Shown: piece by piece, positions 9,098 through 15,820 of the stretch
Position numbering within the stretch: position 1 is the first letter of the stretch
Layout of the letters: each line of letters opens with the position of its first letter
From: Lentisalinibacter sediminis
GTDB lineage: Bacteria; Pseudomonadota; Gammaproteobacteria; Steroidobacterales; Woeseiaceae
Reading direction: 5' to 3'
Assembly: GCF_040706615.1 (NCBI RefSeq)
Contig: NZ_JAPDRF010000007.1
Coordinates: 124,001 to 188,000 of the forward strand
DNA length: 64,000 nt
The notes under the pieces: model-generated
What the model saw: the letters and a program-made list of their open reading frames with translations, nothing else
Told to the model about the DNA's origin: nothing
Databases searched by the model: none
Translations under genes and position numbers: made by a program

Positions 9098-9738
9098 CCC
9101 TGCTCGCGTTCGCGCTGACTGGCTGCGGTAGCCTGCCGTTCATCGGCGGTGACGGGCCCGGCGATGCCGTGGCCGAGGTGCCGGAGCAGGTGATCGACCC
9201 CGAGGTGGAGCGCCGCGACGTCGAACCGCCGAAGATCGACAGCGAGAATTTCGAGATAGGCGCCTACACCGGACTCATGAGTGTCGAGGACTTCGGCGTG
9301 AACCCGGTCTACGGGGTGCGCCTGGCCTATCACATCACCGAGGGCCTGTTCGTCGAGGCCGCCTACGGCCGTACCGACACCGAGGAGACCAGTTTCGAGC
9401 GTCTCAGCGGCGCGGCGGAGATTCTGACCGACGATGAGCGCGAGTTCACATACTACAACGCATCGATCGGGTACAACGTGCTACCGGGCGAAGCTTTCGT
9501 CGGCCGCAACCTGGCCTTCTCCCAGGCGCTGTATCTCATCGCCGGGATAGGCAGCACGGAGTTCGCGGGCGACGACCGCTTCACGGTGAATTTCGGTTTC
9601 GGCTACCGGTTGCTGCTGAACGACATGATCGCGCTGCACGCCGACGTCCGTGACCACCTGTTCGACATCGACATCCTCGGCGAGGAAAAGACCGCCCACA
9701 ACATCGAGGGGCATATCGGTTTCACGATCTTCTTCTGA
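9067..9738 (+). CDS. Outer-membrane beta-barrel lipoprotein
   Basis: Protein of 223 residues. The N-terminus is a lipoprotein signal (LTGC, lipid-modified Cys19). After a Pro/Glu-rich spacer, the C-terminal 160 residues form a predicted small beta-barrel with the terminal aromatic signature GHIGFTIFF. It appears to be a partner or paralogue of the preceding barrel, which ends in the same way. The gene overlaps the preceding one by 31 bp, and the next, DUF4266, starts 24 bp after its stop. The barrel family resembles the myxobacterial-type OMP domain found with DUF4266/DUF3570 genes. Function unknown. Confidence 0.75.
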   Translation: MESRIRVLFLTLLAFALTGCGSLPFIGGDGPGDAVAEVPEQVIDPEVERRDVEPPKIDSENFEIGAYTGLMSVEDFGVNPVYGVRLAYHITEGLFVEAAYGRTDTEETSFERLSGAAEILTDDEREFTYYNASIGYNVLPGEAFVGRNLAFSQALYLIAGIGSTEFAGDDRFTVNFGFGYRLLLNDMIALHADVRDHLFDIDILGEEKTAHNIEGHIGFTIFF

Positions 9739-9761
9739 TGCAGGGGAGGGAGGCAAGAACG

Positions 9762-9995
9762 ATGAAAAAGACACTGATCCGCATGGCGGCGGCCTGCGCG
9801 TTACTCGTGGCGAGCGCCGGTTGCTCCAGTATCGAGCCCTGGGTGAAGCCCTACGAGCGCGACCATCTGGCCGATCCGATCATGGCGCTGGACATGCATC
9901 CGGTGGCCAGTGCCTACGAGATGCACGTCTGGGATGCCCGCGAGGGCGCCCGTGGCGGCACGGGCGGCGCCGGCGGCGGCTGCGGCTGTAACTGA
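9762..9995 (+). CDS. DUF4266 lipoprotein with C-terminal Gly/Cys tail
   Basis: Protein of 77 residues. A lipoprotein signal ends at SAGC. The middle carries the family signature (PWVKPYERDHLADPIM, PVASAYEMHVWDAREGA). It ends in a glycine run and CGCN. Start 9762 is supported by GGGAGG 8 nt upstream. From established knowledge, DUF4266 genes sit beside DUF3570 and often beside thioredoxin and ApbE flavin transferase genes. Here DUF3570 follows by 10 bp, but no ApbE or thioredoxin is visible. The paired cysteines could bind metal, form a disulfide or receive a modification; this is inference. Confidence 0.85.
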   Translation: MKKTLIRMAAACALLVASAGCSSIEPWVKPYERDHLADPIMALDMHPVASAYEMHVWDAREGARGGTGGAGGGCGCN

Positions 9996-10005
9996 GCACC
10001 GCATC

Positions 10006-11148
10006 ATGATGATCGCCCGCCACCTCGCAAGCTTGCTCGTGCTGCTCGCACTGCTGCCGGGCGCGGTGCTTGCCACCGTGCTGCCGGAGGACCGGGCGGA
10101 CGTGCTCTACCACCGCTACGAGGGCGGCGGCGTCACCATCGACGGTCCGTCGGTGCTGCTGCGCAAGCAGGTCGGCAAGAGCTTGTCGCTCTCGGCCAAC
10201 TATTACCTCGACATGGTCTCCAGCGCCTCCATCGACGTGGTGACCACGGCGAGCCCCTACACCGAGGAGCGCAAGCAGGGCTCCCTGGGCGTGACCTACC
10301 TGTACGGCAACACGCTGATGAACGTGGGCTACACGCGCAGCGACGAGAGCGACTATGCCGCCAACAGCCTGAACTTCAGCGTGAGCCAGGACCTGTTCGG
10401 GCAGATGACCACGGTGACGCTCGGCTACGCTCTCGGCTGGGACGAGGTGGGCAAGTCCAACGATCCGGAGTTCCGCCGCGAGGTCGACCGCCAGCAGTAC
10501 AGCCTGGCGCTCACGCAGATCGTGACCCGCAGCCTGATCATGAGTTTCGCCTTCGACGCCATCACCGACGAAGGCTTCCTGAACAATCCCTACCGATCCG
10601 TGCGCTACCTGGCCGCGGATCAGCCTGCGGGTTACCAGTTCGAGCCCGAGATCTATCCGAACACCCGTACCAGCGGCGCCGGCTCGATCACCGCACGCTA
10701 CCGCATGCCCTGGCGCGCGGCGCTGCACGGCAGCTACCGGTATTTCTCGGACACCTGGGGTATCGAGTCGCACACCGGGGAGATCGGGTATGTCCATCCC
10801 TGGAAGCACGGGCTGACGTTCTCCACGCGCTATCGCTACTACACCCAGGAACAGGCCGATTTCTACGCCGACCTGTTTCCCCGTTCCGGCGCCCAGAACT
10901 TCATGGGGCGGGACAAGGAGCTCAGCACGTTCGAGAGCGCGACCATCCGCGCCGGCGTGAGCTGGGAGTTCGTGAGCGACGGCTGGAGTGTCGTGGAAAA
11001 GGGTTCGCTGAATCTGTTCTGGGACCGCATCCGCTTCGACTACGAGAACTTCCGTGATCTCAGGGTGACCGGCGCCGCCCCCGGCGAGGAACCCCTGTAC
11101 GGCTTCGATGCCGACGTAGTGCAGCTGTTCGTCTCGTTCTGGTTCTGA
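10006..11148 (+). CDS. DUF3570 outer-membrane beta-barrel protein
   Basis: Protein of 380 residues with a Sec signal (LLALLPGAVLA) followed by the DUF3570 start LPEDRADVLYHRYEGGG. The rest shows many amphipathic beta-strands (LSANYYLDMVSSASIDVV, GSLGVTYLYGNTLMNVGYT, TVTLGYALGW) and a terminal VQLFVSFWF, consistent with a large outer-membrane barrel. ATG 10006 gives a clean signal; ATG 10009 is also possible. It is the last gene of the operon and is followed at once by an inverted-repeat element. The barrel could be a conduit for a redox substrate or for the neighbouring lipoproteins; no direct evidence. Confidence 0.85.
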   Translation: MMIARHLASLLVLLALLPGAVLATVLPEDRADVLYHRYEGGGVTIDGPSVLLRKQVGKSLSLSANYYLDMVSSASIDVVTTASPYTEERKQGSLGVTYLYGNTLMNVGYTRSDESDYAANSLNFSVSQDLFGQMTTVTLGYALGWDEVGKSNDPEFRREVDRQQYSLALTQIVTRSLIMSFAFDAITDEGFLNNPYRSVRYLAADQPAGYQFEPEIYPNTRTSGAGSITARYRMPWRAALHGSYRYFSDTWGIESHTGEIGYVHPWKHGLTFSTRYRYYTQEQADFYADLFPRSGAQNFMGRDKELSTFESATIRAGVSWEFVSDGWSVVEKGSLNLFWDRIRFDYENFRDLRVTGAAPGEEPLYGFDADVVQLFVSFWF

Positions 11149-11155
11149 CCCCTGT

Positions 11156-11539
11156 GTAGGAGGGCCTTCAGGCCCGATCCGGCGTTCTGTTAGCGCAGGC
11201 CCGCCATCGGGTGGGTGAGGGTTGCGGGGACGCTCAGTCGGACGTCCTGTCCTCCTTCGCTTCGGCCAGGCCTCCTTCCCGCCGTCCTGGCTCCAGTCGG
11301 CCCGGACGACCCCGCGACCTTGGTCCACCCGCTGACGGGCCCATAGCCGAGAGGTTTGGCACCAGTCAGCAGGCGCTGCTGACTGGCGCTTCCTTTACGC
11401 CACCGCGGGCACGGCCGTCATGCGGGGGTATCCATCGCCGCGACCTTTTGTCGGGAGCAAGATGGATACCCCCGCAGGGCGGCCACAATAGAAGGTGAGC
11501 CGGTTGGAAGAGCCGGATCGGGCCTGAAGGCCCTCCTAC
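11156..11539. repeat. REP-type inverted-repeat element with nested hairpins
   Basis: A 28-bp perfect inverted repeat (11156-11183 and 11512-11539) bounds about 330 bp of non-coding DNA. Each arm begins with GTAG and contains GGGCCTTCAGGCCC, itself a hairpin; this matches the layout of REP/BIME elements associated with RAYT transposases. Inside are a 16-bp inverted repeat (TGCGGGGGTATCCATC near 11419 and its complement near 11461-11476) and a 9-bp hairpin CAGTCAGCA/TGCTGACTG around 11366-11388. No ORF inside is convincing and no transposase is visible. The left arm could also act as a transcription stop for the DUF3570 operon. Confidence 0.8.
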
Positions 11540-11556
11540 CTGCTACCATCTGCTCC

Positions 11557-12009
11557 ATGACGGAGGGCAGGCTGATCGGGATCGCACGGCGGGAGCGCAA
11601 GCACGCGCCCATGGAAGTCCTGGAGCGCGCGCTGGTCGACACCGCCGGCGGTGTGGCCGGCGACTTCCGCGGCCGGCCCGGCCCGCGGCAGGTGACGGTG
11701 CTGACGGCGCCGGGCTGGAACGACGCATGCCGCGAGTTCGGGCGCGAGCTGCCCTGGACGGCGCGCCGGGCCAATCTCCTCGTCGACGGGATCCCGCTCG
11801 CCGAGACCGCCGGCCGTCGGCTCGTGATCGGCTCCCTGGTGCTGGAGATCACCGGCGAGCTGGATCCGTGCTCGCGGATGGAGGAGGCCGGCCAGGGACT
11901 GCGACAAGCCCTCGAGCCGGACTGGCGCGGCGGGGTGACCTGCCGGGTGCTTGCCGCCGGCGAGATCGGGGTGGGGGACACGGTGTGCCTGGAGGATGCT
12001 CATGGCTGA
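11557..12009 (+). CDS. MOSC domain-containing protein
   Basis: Protein of 150 residues forming a stand-alone MOSC domain, the C-terminal fold of molybdenum-cofactor sulfurases. Visible family features are the start GRLIGIARRERKHAPMEVL, VDTAGGVAGDFRG, ANLLVDGIPL and the conserved cysteine in DPCSRM. MOSC proteins transfer sulfur or handle molybdenum cofactor and oxidised nitrogen species; the substrate here is unknown. Its last 8 bp overlap the following saccharopine-dehydrogenase-like gene, suggesting cotranscription. It starts 17 bp after the REP-type element. Confidence 0.85.
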   Translation: MTEGRLIGIARRERKHAPMEVLERALVDTAGGVAGDFRGRPGPRQVTVLTAPGWNDACREFGRELPWTARRANLLVDGIPLAETAGRRLVIGSLVLEITGELDPCSRMEEAGQGLRQALEPDWRGGVTCRVLAAGEIGVGDTVCLEDAHG

Positions 12010-13168
12010 CAACCGGGAATACGACGTCGTTCTGTTCGGGGCGACCGGATACACCGGCCGGCTGACCGCGGCCTATCTGGCGCAGAAGACCGACGAGGAC
12101 TTCCGCTGGGCCATCGCCGGCCGGGACGCGGACAAGCTCGAGGCGCTGGCCGCGGAACTGGGCGGCGGCCCGGGCGTGATCCGCGCGGACGTCGGCGACT
12201 ACGACACGCTGCTGCAGATGGCGCGGCGCACCCGCGTGCTCGCCACCACGGTGGGCCCGTACATCCGCTACGGCGAGGCGGTGGTGATGGCCTGCGTCGA
12301 GGCGGGCACAAGCTACGCGGACCTTACCGGGGAGCCGGCCTTCGTGGATCAGGTGATGGACCACTGCGGCACCAGCGCCCGGGAGCAGCAGGTGCGGGTG
12401 GTCAACTGCTGCGGTTTCGACAGCATCCCCCACGACCTCGGTGCCTGGATGATGGTCAAGGCACTGCCCGAAGACGCCAGCGTGCAGCTCGAAGGCTTCG
12501 TCTCGGCGAAGGGCGGTATCTCGGGAGGCACCTGGAACTCCGCGCTGGAGGCCCTGGGCAATCTCGGCGAGACCCGGCGCGTCGCGGCGCGCATGGAGCA
12601 GGGTGTGAATGGCGAGCGCCGGGTGAGCGTGAACAGACGCGGTGCCCATTACGAGGAGCTGGTGCAGGGCTGGGTGATGCCGTTCCCCACTATCGACCGG
12701 CAGATCATCATCCGTTCGGCGACGGCGCTGCCGGCTTACGGGCGTGAATTCACCTACGCCCATTACATCCGTGTCGGCTCACTGCCGAAACTGGTCGCTC
12801 TGTCCTCGGGCATCGCCGCGGTGACCGGGCTGGCGCAGGTGGGGCCGATACGCCGCTGGCTCGGCGGGCTCAAGCCGTCGGGCTCCGGCCCCGACGAACA
12901 CACCCGTGCCACCGGTTCGTTCCGCGTGACCTTTGTCGCCCGCGGCGACGGCCGGCGCCTGATCGGCGAGGCGTCCGGCGGCGAACCCGGGTACGCCGAG
13001 ACGTCCCGCATGCTGGCCGAGGCGGCGCTGTGCCTGTCCCTGGACGCGGACTCGCTGCCGCCGCGCTACGGCGTGCTGACGCCAGCGGAAGCGATGGGCG
13101 ATGCGTTGCTGACGAGACTCCGAGCCATCGGCATCCGCTTCGAGATCCTGTCCGACGAGCCGGAATAG
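12002..13168 (+). CDS. Saccharopine dehydrogenase-like NAD(P)-binding reductase
   Basis: Protein of 388 residues. The N-terminus has a Rossmann nucleotide-binding motif, VLFGATGYTGRL, and the body matches the saccharopine dehydrogenase NADP-binding/trans-acting enoyl reductase family (GPYIRYGEAVVMAC, YADLTGEPAFV, CCGFDSIPHDLG). Members act on lipid intermediates or unknown substrates; this protein's substrate is not known. ATG 12002 is chosen because GGAGG lies 6 nt upstream; an upstream in-frame start would overlap the MOSC gene heavily. Its last 103 bp overlap a convergent minus-strand ORF, and the C-terminus GVLTPAEAMGDALLTRLRA looks native to this family. Confidence 0.85.
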   Translation: MADNREYDVVLFGATGYTGRLTAAYLAQKTDEDFRWAIAGRDADKLEALAAELGGGPGVIRADVGDYDTLLQMARRTRVLATTVGPYIRYGEAVVMACVEAGTSYADLTGEPAFVDQVMDHCGTSAREQQVRVVNCCGFDSIPHDLGAWMMVKALPEDASVQLEGFVSAKGGISGGTWNSALEALGNLGETRRVAARMEQGVNGERRVSVNRRGAHYEELVQGWVMPFPTIDRQIIIRSATALPAYGREFTYAHYIRVGSLPKLVALSSGIAAVTGLAQVGPIRRWLGGLKPSGSGPDEHTRATGSFRVTFVARGDGRRLIGEASGGEPGYAETSRMLAEAALCLSLDADSLPPRYGVLTPAEAMGDALLTRLRAIGIRFEILSDEPE

Positions 13169-14691
13169 CCTGAGTAGCGGCCAGCCGTCCCGGCCGGCAG
13201 GCTCAGACCGGTGAAGCTCGCGCTGCGCGACAGCAGGTGTTCGAGCGCCCGTTCCACGGCCGCCTCGTCGCTGCCGCACACGAAGTAGACCGTCGCCTGC
13301 GGGCTGCGCGGCTGGCCATAGACGAACGCGCCCAGCCGCGCGGACAGTCCCTGCATCAGCTCGATCACGGACTCGTCGGCGAAGCCGGACAGGCGCGGCA
13401 GGTCGCCGGCGCGCACCAGCACGATGCCGGAGAGTTCCGGGTAGCGCGTGAGCGCGGTGGCCGGGAGTCCCGCTTCGGCGGTGACGTGGGTGAACAGCGA
13501 GAAGGTCGTCAATGCCGAGGCGGGGAGGCGGGCCAGTTCGGCCAGTGCCGGGTCGGTGGCGACCACCGCGGAGGAGACCAGCTGCAGCGCCAGGTCGTCC
13601 AGCCGGCCCTCCAGCGCCCGGGCGGCGGTGTCCAGGTAGTCCCCCGCGAATGCCGCGCCGAGCGGACGGCCATCTTCCAGGTGGCGGTCCAGCACCGGCA
13701 CCAGGGCCTTGGCGAGAGTGTCGACGTAGAAATCCGCGTAGAAGGAATCCGGCAGCGCGTGGTAGCGCCGATACTCCACCTCCGACTGCAGCCGCCGCTC
13801 GACGATGCCGTTGCCGATGGCGCTCGCGACCGCCTCGTTGATCAGGTTGTAGGCCCGCAGGCTCCAGGGCCTCTCGCTCGCCAGGAAAGCTGCGAGCAGA
13901 GCCTCGTGCCGTGCGTCGGGGCTGAGGGCGTACAGATAGTGCACGAACTCGTGGACGATCACGCCGAGGCGATCGGCGGGCGACTCCCCGCGGCGGCTCT
14001 CGACAATGGCCTGGTTCTCGATCAGCGTCGCGCGGGAGGCTCTCGCGCCCTCCGGCAAAGCCACCAGACTGACCTCGAGGTCGGCCACTTCCTCCAGCTG
14101 CAGGTCGAACAGGCTGCCGACGCGGGCGAGCAGGGTGTCGAGCTCGGCGCGCCGTGCGGTCCCCTGGTAGCCGGCGGCGAGCCGCTCCAGGTCGCCGGCG
14201 GCGCCATCTCGCCACCAGGCGTCGAAGCGGGGCTCGAAGTGGCGGGCGATGGCCAGGGCCTCGCGGGCATCGCGCGGCTGCAGCAGCAGACGCAGCCGCT
14301 CGCCGTAGTCGGCGAGATCGCGGGCCTGAAGACTCGTCAGGCGCAGCTTCTCGCCGATGTCCACGCCCCGGGCCTGCAGGTAGGGGAAGGTGTAGGGGTA
14401 GGGCGTGTCCGGCGCCGGCGTGATGAAGTCGGCATACAGCCGGTAACGCTCCTGCAGCTGGCGCCAGCGGGTGAGGCGGCGCTCGTCTTCGACGCTCCAG
14501 TCGAGGCGCTGCCAGAGTTCGTCGAAGGCGGCGCGGGTGCAACGCCGGTAGCCGCTCAGGCAATCAAGGTGGTAGACCAGATTGGCCACCGGTGAGATGC
14601 GCACGCCGAAGCCGGGCGCCCCGGCGGCCGGCGTCGCCGTGCCGCCGAGTACCAGCAAGGCTGCCGTCACGATGCCGGCGGCGCGGATCAC
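13066..14691 (-). CDS. Predicted secreted zinc metalloprotease (HEFVH)
   Basis: Open frame of 541 residues with a Sec signal (LLVLGGTATPAAGA). It holds a zincin motif HEFVH (His247, Glu248, His251) and, about 50 residues later, NEAVASAIGNG, where a glutamate typical of the third gluzincin ligand is expected. No named family is recognised. The stop lies inside the convergent reductase gene, so the last 35 or so residues are read antisense to it and look unlike protein (Ser/Ala/Met-rich). The original stop may have been lost, or the tail is tolerated. It starts 6 bp after the MerR stop, so both are probably one transcript. Likely periplasmic. Confidence 0.7.
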   Translation of the reverse strand: MIRAAGIVTAALLVLGGTATPAAGAPGFGVRISPVANLVYHLDCLSGYRRCTRAAFDELWQRLDWSVEDERRLTRWRQLQERYRLYADFITPAPDTPYPYTFPYLQARGVDIGEKLRLTSLQARDLADYGERLRLLLQPRDAREALAIARHFEPRFDAWWRDGAAGDLERLAAGYQGTARRAELDTLLARVGSLFDLQLEEVADLEVSLVALPEGARASRATLIENQAIVESRRGESPADRLGVIVHEFVHYLYALSPDARHEALLAAFLASERPWSLRAYNLINEAVASAIGNGIVERRLQSEVEYRRYHALPDSFYADFYVDTLAKALVPVLDRHLEDGRPLGAAFAGDYLDTAARALEGRLDDLALQLVSSAVVATDPALAELARLPASALTTFSLFTHVTAEAGLPATALTRYPELSGIVLVRAGDLPRLSGFADESVIELMQGLSARLGAFVYGQPRSPQATVYFVCGSDEAAVERALEHLLSRSASFTGLSLPAGTAGRYSGYSGSSDRISKRMPMARSLVSNASPIASAGVSTP

Positions 14692-14697
14692 GGCGGC

Positions 14698-15723
14698 TCA
14701 GTACTCCAGCTTCTCGACGCGGGCCAGCGTGGCCAGCGACTCTTCCATGAGGGCGCGGGCCCGGGCGGTCATCGCATGCAGATAGGCATGCAGGGCGGCA
14801 TCCTCGCTGTTGCGTGATTCGCACTGGTCGCTGTAGACCTCGAAGGCTGTCAGACTCTGCACCAGGTCCGCGAGATGGTGCGGACACTCGCAGTCGACGT
14901 CCGTGCGGATGCCGGCCAGTGTCGCCAGCTGGCCGTCGTCGAAACGCCGTGGCGGCAGCTCCTCGGTGAGCACCGGCACCTCCGGCGCGTCGCTTGCGGC
15001 ACGCTGCTGTTCGGAACGCGCCGGGCGCGGGGTGATGTTGGTCACCCGCGGGCCGCGCAGCAGCGCCTCGACGAGTGTCAGGGTCGAGGTGGGCGCCCGG
15101 AACAGCTCGAACTGGGCGGCGGCGAGCCGGTTCACGTCCTCGCCGCGGCCGAAGTTGTACAGCACCATGACGCGCCCGGCGCCGCAGAGGTCGCGCAGGC
15201 CCGCGATTCGCTCGGCGGTCCGATCGTCGACCACCGGTACCTCGATCAGGAGCACGTCGGGGCGCAGCCGACGGATATCCGCCCGGAAGCGCCGCGGGTC
15301 GCTCTCGAGGGCGGCGAGCTCCACCTGTTCCGGCAGTGCGCCGCTGCGGCCGAGTCCCTGCAGGGCGAAGCGGCCCAGTGCCGCCACCCGGATGGGCTGG
15401 TCGGCCCGGGCGAGCTGCAGGTCATTGGCCTGGCGCACCACCTCTTCCCGGCGGGCGCGCAGTTCGTCGAGATCCAGATTGGCGATCTGGCCGATGGAGA
15501 AGCCCCGGTCCACGAGGATCTTCAGCAGCCCGAGCTTCTCCACGTCCCGGCGCGAATAGATCCGCCGCCCGCTGTCCGTGCGCTCGGCGACCACGGCGCC
15601 GTAGCGCCGCTCCCAGATCCGCAGCGTGTGCGTGGATATGCCGGTCAGCCGTGAGACGGCGCCGATCGCATAGTCGTTGCCGCTCTTGCTGCCATTCCCT
15701 TGTCCGGCTCCCGTCTGTGCCAT
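14698..15723 (-). CDS. MerR-family transcriptional regulator
   Basis: Protein of 341 residues. An N-terminal MerR winged-helix domain spans about residues 18-85 (AIGAVSRLTGISTHTLRIWERRYG, GRRIYSRRDVEKL). The size and the Rossmann-like C-terminal half recall the CarH/LitR light-responsive regulators. However, the cobalamin-binding DxHxxG motif is not visible in that half, so B12 sensing is doubtful. It likely controls itself and the downstream protease gene, which follows by 6 bp. Three TCTAC repeats lie just upstream of its start. The signal it senses is unknown. Confidence 0.85.
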   Translation of the reverse strand: MAQTGAGQGNGSKSGNDYAIGAVSRLTGISTHTLRIWERRYGAVVAERTDSGRRIYSRRDVEKLGLLKILVDRGFSIGQIANLDLDELRARREEVVRQANDLQLARADQPIRVAALGRFALQGLGRSGALPEQVELAALESDPRRFRADIRRLRPDVLLIEVPVVDDRTAERIAGLRDLCGAGRVMVLYNFGRGEDVNRLAAAQFELFRAPTSTLTLVEALLRGPRVTNITPRPARSEQQRAASDAPEVPVLTEELPPRRFDDGQLATLAGIRTDVDCECPHHLADLVQSLTAFEVYSDQCESRNSEDAALHAYLHAMTARARALMEESLATLARVEKLEY

Positions 15724-15735
15724 GCCTTTCTCCCG

Positions 15736-15765
15736 TCTACATTGTGTCTACGGGTCAAATTCTAC
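15736..15765 (-). promoter_or_regulatory. Candidate MerR operator/promoter
   Basis: Three TCTAC repeats (15736, 15747, 15761 on the plus strand) lie 13-42 bp upstream of the MerR start. The outer two form part of an inverted TGTGT...ACACA pair. On the minus strand ATTCTA reads TAGAAT, a possible -10. No matching -35 is clear. Autoregulation by the MerR protein is inference. Confidence 0.4.
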
Positions 15766-15820
15766 ACAAACTCGTCAAAAAATCCAGCGACCGATCATCG
15801 TCAGCAGTCGAGAGCCACCA

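Noticed and set aside
11211..11498. 95-residue ORF inside the inverted-repeat element
   Set aside because: Pro/Arg/Ser-rich composition and internal palindromes indicate non-coding repeat DNA.
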